This document shows, one piece after another, positions 33,572-46,061 of a stretch of 64,000 nucleotides of DNA. The notes beneath the pieces are model-generated. The model made no database searches and had not been told where the DNA came from. It saw only the letters and a list, made by a program, of their open reading frames with translations. The stretch comes from Pseudomonas syringae CC1557 (lineage in GTDB: Bacteria > Pseudomonadota > Gammaproteobacteria > Pseudomonadales > Pseudomonadaceae), in the NCBI RefSeq assembly GCF_000452705.1, contig NZ_CP007014.1, forward strand, positions 620,001 to 684,000, given 5' to 3'. The position numbers and the translations under genes were made by a program. Position 1 is the stretch's first letter; the number at the start of each line of letters is the position of its first letter.

Positions 33572-33961
33572 ATGGCAAAACCTGCTGCTCGTCCTCGTAA
33601 AAAAGTTAAAAAGACAGTGGTTGATGGCATCGCCCACATCCACGCGTCGTTTAACAACACAATCGTCACCATCACCGATCGTCAAGGTAACGCTCTTTCG
33701 TGGGCAACCTCCGGCGGTTCGGGTTTCCGTGGTTCACGCAAGTCCACCCCGTTTGCTGCTCAAGTAGCTGCTGAACGTGCTGGTCAAGCTGCGCTGGAGT
33801 ACGGTCTGAAGAACCTCGACGTCAATGTCAAGGGTCCAGGCCCAGGTCGTGAATCCGCTGTCCGTGCATTGAACGGCTGTGGCTATAAGATCGCCAGCAT
33901 CACCGACGTGACGCCAATCCCGCACAACGGGTGCCGTCCGCCGAAGAAGCGCCGCGTGTAA
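33572..33961 (+). CDS. rpsK: 30S ribosomal protein S11
   Basis: A 129-aa platform protein near the mRNA exit. Contains [20 protein letters not shown] and the C-terminal [15 protein letters not shown]. Confidence 0.98.
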   Translation: MAKPAARPRKKVKKTVVDGIAHIHASFNNTIVTITDRQGNALSWATSGGSGFRGSRKSTPFAAQVAAERAGQAALEYGLKNLDVNVKGPGPGRESAVRALNGCGYKIASITDVTPIPHNGCRPPKKRRV

Positions 33962-33979
33962 TCCAGGAGACTGTAAGAA

Positions 33980-34600
33980 ATGGCTCGTTACATTGGTCCA
34001 AAATGCAAACTTGCTCGTCGTGAAGGCACCGATCTCTTTTTGAAGAGCGGCGTTCGCGCTATCGAATCCAAGTGCAACATCGAAGCAGCTCCAGGCATCC
34101 ACGGCCAACGCCGCGGTCGCCAGTCCGATTACGGTACTCAGCTGCGTGAAAAGCAAAAAGTCCGTCGTATCTACGGCGTTCTCGAGCGTCAGTTCAGCGG
34201 CTACTATAAAGAAGCCGCCGGCAAGAAAGGTGCAACAGGCGAGAACCTGCTGCAACTGCTCGAATGCCGTCTGGACAACGTTGTATACCGTATGGGCTTC
34301 GGCTCTACTCGTGCAGAATCCCGTCAATTGGTTTCGCACAAGTCGGTTAGCGTAAACGGCAAAACCGTTAACGTTCCTTCTTATCAGGTTCGTGCTGGCG
34401 ACGTCGTTGCTATCCGCGAAAAGGCTAAGAACCAGCTGCGTATTGTTCAGGCTCTCGATCTGTGTGCCCAACGTGGCCGCGTAGAATGGGTAGAAGTAGA
34501 CACTGAGAAGAAATCGGGCGTTTTCAAGAACGTACCAGCTCGCAGTGATCTGTCCGCCGACATCAACGAAAGCCTGATTGTCGAGCTCTACTCCAAGTAA
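33980..34600 (+). CDS. rpsD: 30S ribosomal protein S4
   Basis: A 206-aa assembly initiator and accuracy protein. The S4 RNA-binding domain ([20 protein letters not shown]) is intact. In E. coli it represses the alpha operon by a pseudoknot in the rpsM leader; I did not try to fold that leader here. Confidence 0.98.
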   Translation: MARYIGPKCKLARREGTDLFLKSGVRAIESKCNIEAAPGIHGQRRGRQSDYGTQLREKQKVRRIYGVLERQFSGYYKEAAGKKGATGENLLQLLECRLDNVVYRMGFGSTRAESRQLVSHKSVSVNGKTVNVPSYQVRAGDVVAIREKAKNQLRIVQALDLCAQRGRVEWVEVDTEKKSGVFKNVPARSDLSADINESLIVELYSK

Positions 34601-34622
34601 GGGCTAGAAAATAGGTGCATCC

Positions 34623-35624
34623 ATGCAGATTTCGGTAAATGAGTTCCTGACACCCCGCCATATTGATGTGCAGGTTGTCAGTCCAACCCGCGCCAAGATC
34701 ACACTCGAGCCTCTCGAGCGTGGTTTCGGCCATACCCTGGGCAACGCGCTTCGCCGCATTTTGTTGTCCTCAATGCCCGGCTGTGCAGTAGTCGAGGCCG
34801 AGATTGACGGTGTACTCCATGAGTACAGCGCCATCGAAGGTGTACAGGAAGACGTCATTGAAATCCTGTTGAACCTTAAAGGTCTGGCTATCAAGCTGCA
34901 CGGTCGAGACGAAGTTACGCTGACCTTGTCGAAGAAGGGTTCGGGGGTGGTTACCGCTGCCGATATTCAGCTGGATCATGATGTCGAGATCGTTAACCCC
35001 GATCACGTAATCGCTAACCTGGCGTCTAACGGCGCCTTGAACATGAAGCTCACCGTAGCTCGTGGTCGTGGTTATGAGCCGGCAGACTCGCGTCAAAGCG
35101 ATGAAGATGAAAGCCGCAGCATTGGTCGCTTGCAGCTCGATTCTTCGTTCAGCCCGGTTCGCCGTATCGCATACGTGGTGGAAAACGCCCGTGTCGAGCA
35201 GCGTACTAACCTGGACAAGCTGGTTATTGATCTGGAAACCAACGGTACTCTGGACCCTGAAGAGGCAATCCGTCGCGCTGCAACCATCCTGCAACAGCAG
35301 TTGGCTGCGTTCGTGGACCTCAAAGGCGACAGCGAACCAGTGGTAATCGAACAGGAAGACGAGATCGATCCGATCCTGCTTCGTCCGGTTGACGATTTGG
35401 AACTGACCGTGCGTTCGGCCAACTGCCTTAAGGCGGAGAACATCTACTACATCGGTGACCTGATTCAGCGCACCGAAGTAGAGTTGTTGAAGACTCCGAA
35501 CCTGGGCAAGAAATCCTTGACCGAGATCAAGGACGTTCTGGCTTCTCGTGGTCTGTCCCTCGGCATGCGCCTCGACAACTGGCCGCCGGCAAGTCTTAAG
35601 AAGGACGACAAGGCTACGGCCTGA
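34623..35624 (+). CDS. rpoA: DNA-directed RNA polymerase subunit alpha
   Basis: A 333-aa subunit. The N-terminal domain (about residues 1-235) dimerises and nucleates assembly ([17 protein letters not shown]). The C-terminal domain (about 250-320) binds UP elements and activators ([19 protein letters not shown], then [18 protein letters not shown]). It lies between rpsD and rplQ, as in all proteobacteria. Confidence 0.99.
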   Translation: MQISVNEFLTPRHIDVQVVSPTRAKITLEPLERGFGHTLGNALRRILLSSMPGCAVVEAEIDGVLHEYSAIEGVQEDVIEILLNLKGLAIKLHGRDEVTLTLSKKGSGVVTAADIQLDHDVEIVNPDHVIANLASNGALNMKLTVARGRGYEPADSRQSDEDESRSIGRLQLDSSFSPVRRIAYVVENARVEQRTNLDKLVIDLETNGTLDPEEAIRRAATILQQQLAAFVDLKGDSEPVVIEQEDEIDPILLRPVDDLELTVRSANCLKAENIYYIGDLIQRTEVELLKTPNLGKKSLTEIKDVLASRGLSLGMRLDNWPPASLKKDDKATA

Positions 35625-35665
35625 TCGTCGTAATCACCGAACGCGAGTTTGGTAAGGAATGAACC

Positions 35666-36052
35666 ATGCGTCATCGTAAAAGTGGACGTCACCTGAGCCG
35701 TACCAGCTCTCACCGTAAAGCCATGTTTCAAAACATGGCGGTGTCGCTGTTCGAGCACGAGCTGATCAAAACTACCCTGCCGAAAGCCAAGGAACTGCGC
35801 CGCGTTGCCGAGCCGCTGATCACCCTGGCCAAGGAAGACAGCGTTGCCAACCGTCGTCTGGCTTTCGACCGTACTCGTTCGAAAGAAATCGTCGGCAAAC
35901 TGTTCAACGATCTGGGCAAACGCTATGCAACCCGTCAGGGCGGCTACCTGCGTATCCTCAAGTGCGGTTTCCGCACTGGCGACAACGCGCCAATGGCGTA
36001 CGTCGAGTTGGTTGATCGTCCTATCGGTGGCTCTGTAGAAGCCGCTGAATAA
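35666..36052 (+). CDS. rplQ: 50S ribosomal protein L17
   Basis: A 128-aa protein near the tunnel exit. The start [20 protein letters not shown] is the family signature. It ends the alpha operon; a strong terminator follows 19 bases after the stop. Confidence 0.98.
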   Translation: MRHRKSGRHLSRTSSHRKAMFQNMAVSLFEHELIKTTLPKAKELRRVAEPLITLAKEDSVANRRLAFDRTRSKEIVGKLFNDLGKRYATRQGGYLRILKCGFRTGDNAPMAYVELVDRPIGGSVEAAE

Positions 36053-36071
36053 GACATCAGTTTGAACAAAG

Positions 36072-36097
36072 AACCGGGCCTAGGCCCGGTTTTTTGT
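36072..36097 (+). terminator. Intrinsic terminator of the alpha operon
   Basis: A 9-base GC-rich stem, AACCGGGCC (36072-36080) with GGCCCGGTT (36083-36091), and a TTTTTG tail. It ends the long ribosomal protein block. Confidence 0.93.
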
Positions 36098-36313
36098 TGT
36101 CTGCGATTTGGGGTGCTGCCCTCGACCTTGATCAGTGAGCGCTTGAATCGTTGGGCTGAGTCGAAGTGAGAAACAGAACCGCCCTCATTTAGCCGGTTTT
36201 TCGCTTCTGAACGGCGTAATATCGCTGCTTTTCGTCTATTTATTGCGTTTTTCCCAGTGACCTCGCGCATCGCTTGGTTCAAACTAGCGCCTTTAAAGCA
36301 GGAGTTCGTTGCG

Positions 36314-36778
36314 ATGCAAGGCCACCCGGAAGTAATCGATTATCTCAACACGTTGCTCACGGGCGAATTGGCAGCTCGTGACCAATATTTCGTTCACTCG
36401 CGTATGTACGAAGACTGGGGTTTTTCCAAGCTCTATGAGCGTATCAATCACGAGATGGAAGAAGAAGCACAACACGCTGATGCGCTGATGCGTCGTATCC
36501 TGATGCTGGAAGGCACGCCACGCATGCGCCCGGATGATCTGGACGTCGGCACCACAGTGCCTGAGATGCTCGCCAGCGATCTTCGTCTCGAATACAAAGT
36601 CCGTGCTGCTCTGTGCAAGGGTATCGAGCTCTGTGAGCTGCACGGCGACTACGTGACTCGCGAGATCCTGCGCGTTCAGTTGGCCGACACTGAAGAAGAT
36701 CACACTTACTGGCTGGAACAGCAGATGGGTCTGATCAAGTCCATCGGTCTGCAGAATTACCTGCAATCGCAGTTCTGA
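36314..36778 (+). CDS. ftnA: Bacterial ferritin (FtnA type), usually labelled bacterioferritin
   Basis: A 154-aa four-helix ferritin-like protein forming iron-storage cages. The ATG preceded by AGGAG gives [20 protein letters not shown]; a 19-residue upstream extension is not family-like. Ferroxidase ligands are visible (Glu18, Glu51, His54, and the later TEEDHTYW). Position 52 is alanine within EEEAQHAD, where haem-binding Bfr subunits have methionine. It therefore resembles P. aeruginosa FtnA (PA4235), known not to bind haem in the Bfr manner. uvrA follows convergently, as in P. aeruginosa. Confidence 0.9.
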   Translation: MQGHPEVIDYLNTLLTGELAARDQYFVHSRMYEDWGFSKLYERINHEMEEEAQHADALMRRILMLEGTPRMRPDDLDVGTTVPEMLASDLRLEYKVRAALCKGIELCELHGDYVTREILRVQLADTEEDHTYWLEQQMGLIKSIGLQNYLQSQF

Positions 36779-36790
36779 TTCAGCGCCCAT

Positions 36791-36827
36791 AAAAAAGCTC
36801 CTGCACGTGCGTGACAGGAGCTTTTTT
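36791..36827. terminator. Bidirectional terminator between ftnA and uvrA
   Basis: AAAAAAGCTCCTG (36791-36803) pairs with CAGGAGCTTTTTT (36815-36827). The A run on one side and T run on the other give a U tract on both strands. It serves ftnA on + and uvrA on -. Confidence 0.92.
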
Positions 36828-36871
36828 GTGTCCGGGCCTGACCGAAGCCGGGCCGGCCCTCAGCGCATCAG

Positions 36872-39706
<2,835 letters not shown>

Positions 39707-39835
39707 TGCGGCCTCGCTTGGCGGGCATAAACGACGGAGTATACGGCTCCGAGCCATCACGCGGCAAAGCGTCGCGTATGTGCTGTACAACGATGGGACT
39801 GGTAGAATCGCCGCCGGTTCACACGAGGTTATTCC

Positions 39836-41230
39836 ATGCACGATACCCACAGCGAACGTATGAGTAGCGGCGAGACCCGCGCAGCAGGCGGACTGGCCCT
39901 GGTGTTCGCGTTCCGCATGCTTGGCATGTTCATGGTTTTGCCGGTTCTGGCAACCTATGGCATGGACCTGGCGGGCGCGAGTCCTGCACTGATCGGTCTG
40001 GCAATCGGCGCGTACGGCCTGACACAGGCGGTACTGCAGATCCCGTTCGGCATATTGTCCGACCGGATCGGCCGGCGACCGATCATTTATTTCGGGCTGA
40101 TCATCTTTGCGATCGGCAGCGTGGTTGCAGCCAACGCTGACTCGATCTGGGGGATTATCGCCGGGCGCGTCCTGCAAGGCGCCGGGGCCATTTCCGCTGC
40201 GGTCATGGCCTTGCTCTCCGACCTGACCCGCGAACAACATCGCACCAAGGCAATGGCCACGATCGGCATGACCATCGGTCTGTCGTTCGCCATCGCCATG
40301 GTCGTCGGCCCGGTGATAACCGGCGCATTCGGATTGTCAGGCCTGTTCCTGGCAACCGGGGGTATGGCGCTTTTCGGGATTCTCATCGTCGCCTTTGTGG
40401 TGCCCAAGGCCAACGGCCCATTGCTGCATCGAGAGTCCGGCGTTGCCAAACAGGCACTGAGTGCGACCTTGCGTCATCCGGACCTTCTGCGTCTGGATTT
40501 GGGTATCTTCGTGTTGCACGCGATGCTTATGTCGAGCTTCGTGGCATTGCCACTGGCACTGGTCGAAAAAGCCGGTCTGCCCAAGGAAGAACACTGGTGG
40601 GTCTACCTGACCGCCTTGCTGATTTCATTCTTCGCGATGATCCCGTTCATCATTTACGGCGAGAAGAAACGTCAAATGAAGCGGGTTCTGCTCGGCGCCG
40701 TCACCGTTTTAATGCTGGCTGAGCTATTCTTCTGGGCATTCGGCGATACGTTGCGGGCACTGGTCATCGGAACAGTGGTATTCTTCACCGCATTTAATTT
40801 GTTGGAAGCGTCCTTGCCGTCGCTGATCAGCAAGGTTTCACCGGCTGGCGGAAAAGGCACGGCGATGGGGGTATATTCCACCAGCCAGTTTCTTGGATCA
40901 GCCGCAGGTGGGATACTGGGCGGCTGGTTGTTCCAGCACGGCGGGCTCAATGTGGTGTTCCTTGGCGGTGCAGCCATGGCCGCCGTCTGGCTCGCCTTCG
41001 CAGTGACCATGCGAGAGCCGCCTTACGTGACCAGCCTACGTCTGCCGTTGTCGCCGCAGGCGCAGCGTGAAGCAGGCCTGGCTGCGCGTTTGATGTCCGT
41101 AGCCGGCGTGACAGATGCAGTGGTGGTTCCTGAAGAGGCGGCCATCTACATAAAACTCGACACAAAATTATTGGATCGCGCCTCTCTCGAGAAGCTGGTC
41201 AATCCAGCATCAGAAGCGTGCGAAGCCTAG
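39836..41230 (+). CDS. MFS transporter, YajR-like
   Basis: A 464-aa inner-membrane transporter with 12 predicted membrane segments (about residues 18-395). The MFS motif A region reads [13 protein letters not shown], and the motif B region is [20 protein letters not shown]. The C-terminal 65 residues ([29 protein letters not shown]) form a soluble ferredoxin-like tail like the YAM domain of E. coli YajR. GAGG lies 8 bases before the ATG. The substrate is unknown. It stands divergent to uvrA and 9 bases before ssb, an arrangement also seen in P. aeruginosa. Confidence 0.9.
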   Translation: MHDTHSERMSSGETRAAGGLALVFAFRMLGMFMVLPVLATYGMDLAGASPALIGLAIGAYGLTQAVLQIPFGILSDRIGRRPIIYFGLIIFAIGSVVAANADSIWGIIAGRVLQGAGAISAAVMALLSDLTREQHRTKAMATIGMTIGLSFAIAMVVGPVITGAFGLSGLFLATGGMALFGILIVAFVVPKANGPLLHRESGVAKQALSATLRHPDLLRLDLGIFVLHAMLMSSFVALPLALVEKAGLPKEEHWWVYLTALLISFFAMIPFIIYGEKKRQMKRVLLGAVTVLMLAELFFWAFGDTLRALVIGTVVFFTAFNLLEASLPSLISKVSPAGGKGTAMGVYSTSQFLGSAAGGILGGWLFQHGGLNVVFLGGAAMAAVWLAFAVTMREPPYVTSLRLPLSPQAQREAGLAARLMSVAGVTDAVVVPEEAAIYIKLDTKLLDRASLEKLVNPASEACEA

Positions 41231-41239
41231 GAGAACGTT

Positions 41240-41809
41240 ATGGCCCGTGGGGTTAACAAAGTCATATTGGTCGGTACATGCGGCCAGGATCCCGAAGTTC
41301 GCTACTTGCCTAACGGTAACGCCGTGACCAACCTGAGTCTGGCAACCAGCGAACAATGGACTGACAAGCAGACCGGCCAGAAAGTCGAGAAGACCGAATG
41401 GCACCGTGTTTCGATGTTCGGCAAGGTTGCCGAAATCGCCGGCGAATACCTGCGCAAGGGTTCGCAGGTCTATATCGAAGGCAAGCTGCAGACCCGCGAG
41501 TGGGAAAAAGACGGCATCAAGCGCTACACCACTGAAATCGTCGTCGACATGCAAGGCACCATGCAACTGCTGGGCGGCCGTCCACAGGGCGACGCTCAAC
41601 AAGGTCAGGGCGGTGGTGGCAACTACAACCAGTCCGCACCTCGTCCACAGCAGTCGCGTCCACAGCAATCGGCGCCGCAGCAGTCCGCCCCTCAGCAGAA
41701 CTACAACCAGCAGCCGCCACAACAACGCGACTCGCGCCCAGCGCCGCAACAACAAGCGCCGCAGCCAGCTGCTGATTTTGATAGCTTTGATGACGATATT
41801 CCGTTCTAG
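41240..41809 (+). CDS. ssb: Single-stranded DNA-binding protein
   Basis: A 189-aa protein. The N-terminal OB fold (residues 1-110, [20 protein letters not shown]) binds single-stranded DNA as a tetramer. A long glutamine- and proline-rich linker (about 115-178) follows. The acidic tip DSFDDDIPF recruits repair and replication partners. The linker has clear low-complexity PQQS repeats. Confidence 0.98.
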   Translation: MARGVNKVILVGTCGQDPEVRYLPNGNAVTNLSLATSEQWTDKQTGQKVEKTEWHRVSMFGKVAEIAGEYLRKGSQVYIEGKLQTREWEKDGIKRYTTEIVVDMQGTMQLLGGRPQGDAQQGQGGGGNYNQSAPRPQQSRPQQSAPQQSAPQQNYNQQPPQQRDSRPAPQQQAPQPAADFDSFDDDIPF

Positions 41810-41846
41810 GATATAGCTCGGAGTCAACGCGTAAAGTTTCACCCTG

Positions 41847-41879
41847 AAGGCCCCAATGCAGAAACGCTTGGGGCTTTTT
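41847..41879 (+). terminator. Intrinsic terminator after ssb
   Basis: AAGGCCCCAA (41847-41856) pairs with TTGGGGCTTT (41868-41877) with one G-U pair, ending in TTTTT. It separates ssb from the convergent small gene. Confidence 0.85.
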
Positions 41880-41943
41880 GTATGCCTGGAAAAAGCAGGA
41901 TATGCACCGTGCCGATCACGTGGGGGATGTAAAACCAGAATGA

Positions 41944-42243
41944 TTACTGATGAGTGTCCACATTCTCAGCCGGATAAAACTCTCCCTCTCTCCCCTGTTG
42001 CTCCAGCCGTTCGCGCACGATTACCTCTACGCTGGCCACCGCGGCCTTATCGTCGGGGTTGACCAGTTGCAAGCACAGGCGCCGGACATTCTGATCGTGA
42101 GTGCCCTCGCTGAGCATGTCGTGGGTGAAGACCTGTTCGCCACGCCACAGGCATAGCTGGGTATGAGTCCCGCCGAGCCATATCTCGTTGATCGGTCCAA
42201 GGTCAGTGGCTGCCAGTTGGTCCACGGTGATTGTCTTGTCCAT
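41944..42243 (-). CDS. Conserved small protein of unknown function
   Basis: A 99-aa soluble protein beginning MDKTITVDQLAATDLGPINE. The ATG at 42241-42243 is preferred to longer in-frame starts because those overlap the xylanase 3' end. Predicted beta-rich segment EIWLGGTHTQLCLWRGEQVF; no membrane segment, signal peptide or known motif is recognised. It lies 97 bases behind the GH10 gene, so it may be the last gene of that operon or have its own promoter. Confidence 0.65.
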   Translation of the reverse strand: MDKTITVDQLAATDLGPINEIWLGGTHTQLCLWRGEQVFTHDMLSEGTHDQNVRRLCLQLVNPDDKAAVASVEVIVRERLEQQGREGEFYPAENVDTHQ

Positions 42244-42340
42244 TGCGCTGTACCTTTTCAGTGAGTCGATACAGGTCTGACGTACAGGCGTAGCGTGTCG
42301 TTCCCGGCTTCGACTGTTCAACAGCGCCAACGGTGGCCGA

Positions 42341-43447
42341 TCAATCAGAAACAGTGGACGCTCTCTCAAGGCAGTGCTCAACCACCCAACTCGCAGGCTT
42401 CACCTCACCTCGCGGCCCGAAAACCAATGCACGTTGCGCCAGTGGCCCTCGGGTAGACGTAGCTCCGGCGATGTGCGGGCTGTCCCAAACACCCCACGTA
42501 ATAACGGTAGATACCGAGCGCGTGGCAAGCACCACGTCGAGATACCGCTTATAAGTCGATGCAACCGATCCATCACGATCTGCGATAGTCCCCGTCAGGC
42601 GGCTGTCGTCGACGTCCAGTTCTGTGATGTGGACCGATAAGCCCATATCCCGCACGGCCAGGATAAAGTGCGACAGGCCTGGACCAAATATGTCGCCTGC
42701 ACGCAGATGCGACTGGATGCCGAGACCCTGTACCGGAATGCCCCGCTGCTTGAGCCCATGCAGCATGGCGAGCACGGCTGCGCGTCGGCTTTCTCCGTAG
42801 TGGGTATCTTTTTCCAGCCCGTAGTCGTTGTAGCAGAGCAGGGCGTTCGGATCAGCCTTGTGTGCTGCTTGAAAGGCGATATCCAGATAGCGAGGCCCGA
42901 GCATCTGATACCAGAATGAATTGCGTAGCCCGTCAGTCTGACCGTCTTCAATCTGGATGGCTTCATTGACGACATCCCACGCGCTGATGAGACCGTGATA
43001 ATGACTGGCGACGGTACTGATGTGCGCAGTCAGCACTGCTTCGGCGTTCGCTGGTGTGACTGTCCGATATACCCAGTCGGGTAAGGAGCGGTGCCAGCAG
43101 AATGTGTGCCCGCGCATGCGTTGGTCGTGCGCTTTCGCAAAGGCTGCGATTGTGTCGGCAGGTGCGAAATCATAACGGTCTGGCTCGGGATGGACCGTCT
43201 GCCATTTCAAAGCGTTTTCGGGCACCACAATGCCGGCCTGAGAGGCAACCAGGTCGCCATAGGCCGCATCGTTATTCAGCTTTACCGGATCGACAGCAAA
43301 GCCGAATCGGATGCCTTTTTCGGCTGCAAGCTGCCGCAGCGTCGTAAAGGTTTCAGACGCCGCCAACAGCCTGCTGTTCACGAAGGGCGCGCAAGCCAGC
43401 AGGCGGAGGAATGCAGTCAGAAAACTGCGTCGACCTGTCGGGCGCAT
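42341..43447 (-). CDS. GH10 endo-1,4-beta-xylanase, Tat-exported
   Basis: A 368-aa glycoside hydrolase. The N-terminus has a twin-arginine signal (GRRSFLTAFLRLL) followed by a hydrophobic stretch. The GH10 barrel shows ENALKW, GHTFCWH, the acid/base Glu162 in WDVVNEA, NDYGLE, GIQSHL, and the nucleophile Glu276 in HITELDVDD, then TWGVWDS. It should cleave xylan outside the cytoplasm, matching plant cell-wall material. Its ATG overlaps the stop of the upstream phosphatase gene by one base, so it is translationally coupled to the ugp-like operon. No carbohydrate-binding module is seen. Confidence 0.93.
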   Translation of the reverse strand: MRPTGRRSFLTAFLRLLACAPFVNSRLLAASETFTTLRQLAAEKGIRFGFAVDPVKLNNDAAYGDLVASQAGIVVPENALKWQTVHPEPDRYDFAPADTIAAFAKAHDQRMRGHTFCWHRSLPDWVYRTVTPANAEAVLTAHISTVASHYHGLISAWDVVNEAIQIEDGQTDGLRNSFWYQMLGPRYLDIAFQAAHKADPNALLCYNDYGLEKDTHYGESRRAAVLAMLHGLKQRGIPVQGLGIQSHLRAGDIFGPGLSHFILAVRDMGLSVHITELDVDDSRLTGTIADRDGSVASTYKRYLDVVLATRSVSTVITWGVWDSPHIAGATSTRGPLAQRALVFGPRGEVKPASWVVEHCLERASTVSD

Positions 43448-44190
43448 TACGCACCAAAAATCCCCATCAATTCCTCACCCCCAACCATCACCGTCATCGA
43501 TCCTTGCTTCTGCTCACCCTCAATCTCACACAACAACCCGGCTTCTCGACAAATCACTGCACCGGCGGCGATATCCCACAGGCTGGTGAATTTCTCCATG
43601 TAGCCGTCCGTCTGACCCAGCGCGGCGAATGCCAGGCCGATCGTGGCGCAGCGGTAGCCGGCGAGGCCCCAGCCTTGTTGGCGCAGGCTCAGTTGCAGTT
43701 TGCCCAGCTCTTCGGCGTCCCAGCGGGTGTTTTCACCGATGCCGGCGATGCGCAGGTGTTCTGGCGGTTGCGGGCGTACGAAGGGGACGCCGTTGCGCAG
43801 CAAGCCATCGCCAGTGCGGGCTGCGAGTGTGTAACCCAATGCCGGGTAGGCGACGACGCCGATTTCGGGCACGCCTGCCGACATGTAAGCGACGGCGATG
43901 CCCCACAGCGGGGTGCCGCGCAGGTAATTGCCGGTACCGTCGATAGGGTCAATGACCCAGCCGTCGGTGATAAATTCTCCGCCCATTTCTTCTCCGAGAA
44001 TGGCGTCGTCGGGGAAGTGTTTGCTCAGTTCTGCACGCAGCAGTTGTTCAACTTCAAAGTCGGCACGGGAGACGAGGTCTTGCGCGCTTTTGGTGGTGAT
44101 GTCGAGGGTGTGACGGTCATTGAAATACGCCATAGCCAGGCCAGTGGCGTTTTCTACGGCTTGCATGGCGACGCTGAGTCGGTTGTTCAT
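43447..44190 (-). CDS. Inositol monophosphatase family protein
   Basis: A 247-aa Mg-dependent phosphatase. Motif 1 (WVIDPIDGTGNYLRG), the metal Glu in GEEMGG, and motif 2 (SLWDIAAGAVICREAG) are all present, so it should be active. Family members hydrolyse inositol phosphates, fructose-1,6-bisphosphate, 3'-phosphoadenosine-5'-phosphate or related compounds, so the exact substrate is open. It overlaps ugpQ by 4 bases upstream and the xylanase by 1 base downstream. I infer that it acts on the product of the neighbouring phosphodiesterase. Confidence 0.92.
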   Translation of the reverse strand: MNNRLSVAMQAVENATGLAMAYFNDRHTLDITTKSAQDLVSRADFEVEQLLRAELSKHFPDDAILGEEMGGEFITDGWVIDPIDGTGNYLRGTPLWGIAVAYMSAGVPEIGVVAYPALGYTLAARTGDGLLRNGVPFVRPQPPEHLRIAGIGENTRWDAEELGKLQLSLRQQGWGLAGYRCATIGLAFAALGQTDGYMEKFTSLWDIAAGAVICREAGLLCEIEGEQKQGSMTVMVGGEELMGIFGA

Positions 44191-44948
44191 TGTAGGCAGC
44201 CTCCGTTTGGCAGGGTCAACAGGTCCGGGTAATCGCTGAGAATCGATTGCGCGCCGTTTTCAAGCAGGTAGCGCGCGCGTTTCGGGCTGTTGATGGTAGC
44301 CACGGCGAATTCGACGCCGCTGCTTTTCAGGCGAACAAGGTGATGGTCATCGAGCATGTCGTCAAGTACATGAAGTATCTGGCAGTCATATTCGGCGAGC
44401 AGGGCGACTGGATCAGCAGGTGCGACTATCGAGGCCATTGCGAGCGGTACATCGGCCCACAATCGGCGTGCGGCGGTGAGTGAACGCACTGAGAAACTGG
44501 AAACATATAACCTGTCGTTATCGGCTGGCCACAGGTGTCTGAGGATTGGCATGACGACTTCTGCTGTCTCGATGTCGTCGCCTATGGTCGGCTTGAGTTC
44601 GACCTGCAGCCCGAGGTTCAAACGCAAGGCGCAGGCCACGATTTCTTCGAACGTGGGGATTTGCAGGCCAGCGAATTCAGGTGCGAACCAACTGCCTGCG
44701 TCCAGTCTGCGAATCGCATCCAGATCATGCAGCACCACCGCGCCGCGGCCGTTGCTGGTTCGGTCCAGCAGGTCGTCATGAATGACAACGGGCTGACCAT
44801 CGCGAGTCAGTTTCACATCAATCTCGACCCACTCGGCACCGCATTCGGCAGCTTTTTCGAGGGCCAGCAGCGTGTTTTCCGGGACATAGGCCTTGGCACC
44901 GCGATGAGCGATCAGCGGTGAGCGGACGATGGGGGATTGTTTAGGCAT
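44187..44948 (-). CDS. ugpQ: Cytoplasmic glycerophosphodiester phosphodiesterase UgpQ
   Basis: A 253-aa GDPD without a signal peptide. The catalytic motifs IAHRGAKAYVPENTLLALEKA (start) and EIDVKLTRDGQPVVIHDD are intact, with a later QVELKPT strand. It hydrolyses glycerophosphodiesters to glycerol-3-phosphate and an alcohol. It is placed directly after ugpC, as in the E. coli ugpBAECQ operon, with a 6-base gap, and overlaps the phosphatase gene by 4 bases. Confidence 0.94.
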   Translation of the reverse strand: MPKQSPIVRSPLIAHRGAKAYVPENTLLALEKAAECGAEWVEIDVKLTRDGQPVVIHDDLLDRTSNGRGAVVLHDLDAIRRLDAGSWFAPEFAGLQIPTFEEIVACALRLNLGLQVELKPTIGDDIETAEVVMPILRHLWPADNDRLYVSSFSVRSLTAARRLWADVPLAMASIVAPADPVALLAEYDCQILHVLDDMLDDHHLVRLKSSGVEFAVATINSPKRARYLLENGAQSILSDYPDLLTLPNGGCLQ

Positions 44949-44954
44949 GGACGG

Positions 44955-46061
44955 TCACTTGGCGGGTTGGGAAAAGGAAACGAGTTGGCGCTGGCCACTC
45001 TCGATATCGAATAACAAGGGCGTGGCGTTGATCGCCAGTCGAACCTGAGTGCCGGGTGTCAGGCACTGTCGTCCGGCGAGGCTGATCACGCAGCGGGTGC
45101 CGGCCAGTTGGCAATACAGCAAGCTGTGGCTGCCCAGGTTTTCCGTGGATTCCACGGTTGCCGTAACACCCTCCGGGTTCAGCGTGAAGGTTTCAGGCCG
45201 CAGCCCGATCAGCCATTTGCCCACCCGATTGGAGGCAACGCCGAGCTTGATAGGCAGGCGTTGTCCATCTGCGAGCATCAGGACGTTGTCGTCCAGGCAA
45301 TTCACCGGCAGCAGGTTCATGGGCGGTGTGCCGATGAAGCCGGCGACAAAGGTGCTGGCTGGTTGAGCGTAGATATCGGCGGGCGTGCCCACCTGCTCGA
45401 CGTGCCCTGTGTTGAGGATCATCACGCGGTCGGCGAGCGTCATGGCTTCTGTCTGATCGTGGGTGACGTAGAGAATCGTCGCGCCGGTCTGCTGATGCAG
45501 GTTGCGGATCAGCAGACGCATTTCGTGACGCAGGGCGCTGTCCAGATTGCACAGCGGCTCATCGAACAGCAGCACTGGCGGCTTGCGGATCAGCGCCCGG
45601 CCAATGGCAACCCGCTGGCGCTGACCACCCGAAAGCTCTCCGGGTTTGCGTTGCAGCAGGTCCTCCAGCCCCAATGAGACGGCACATGCCCGAATGCGCT
45701 GTTCCCGATCCTTGCGTGAAACACCGGAAAGCTTGAGCGCATAACCAATGTTCTCGGCCACGCTCATGTGCGGGTAGAGCGCGTAGTTCTGGAACACCAT
45801 GGCGCAGCCGCGTTCCTTGGGTGGCAGCCGGGTGACATCCCGGCCACCCATGAGCACTTGCCCTTGGCTGACTTCTTCCAGGCCCGCCACCAGGCGCAGC
45901 AAGGTCGACTTGCCGCAGCCGGACGGGCCGAGAATGACGCTCAGCTCACCGGCCTTGAAGGTGAGGTCGAGCCCGTCAAGGATATGCCCGGCACCGTAAC
46001 GTTTGTGCAGGCCTTTGAGGACGATATCCGGAGCGCATGCAATAGGTATGAGCGCGGTCAT
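44955..46061 (-). CDS. ugpC: Glycerol-3-phosphate/glycerophosphodiester ABC transporter ATPase UgpC
   Basis: A 368-aa ATPase. Walker A GPSGCGKSTLLRL, Q-loop, signature LSGGQRQRVAIGRAL, Walker B VLLFDEPLCNLD and the switch histidine (VTHDQTEAM) are intact. A C-terminal TOBE/MalK-type regulatory domain covers about residues 240-360. It energises import through UgpA/UgpE. It overlaps ugpE by 4 bases. Confidence 0.93.
   Translation of the reverse strand: MTALIPIACAPDIVLKGLHKRYGAGHILDGLDLTFKAGELSVILGPSGCGKSTLLRLVAGLEEVSQGQVLMGGRDVTRLPPKERGCAMVFQNYALYPHMSVAENIGYALKLSGVSRKDREQRIRACAVSLGLEDLLQRKPGELSGGQRQRVAIGRALIRKPPVLLFDEPLCNLDSALRHEMRLLIRNLHQQTGATILYVTHDQTEAMTLADRVMILNTGHVEQVGTPADIYAQPASTFVAGFIGTPPMNLLPVNCLDDNVLMLADGQRLPIKLGVASNRVGKWLIGLRPETFTLNPEGVTATVESTENLGSHSLLYCQLAGTRCVISLAGRQCLTPGTQVRLAINATPLLFDIESGQRQLVSFSQPAK

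Noticed and set aside
39707..39835. Possible LexA box before uvrA
   Set aside because: CTGTACAACGATGGGA shares only the first half-site of the SOS box; the second half does not match.
39707..40240. N-terminal extension of the uvrA reading frame
   Set aside because: It overlaps the divergent transporter gene and has no likeness to UvrA; the GTG at 39704-39706 gives the normal family N-terminus.
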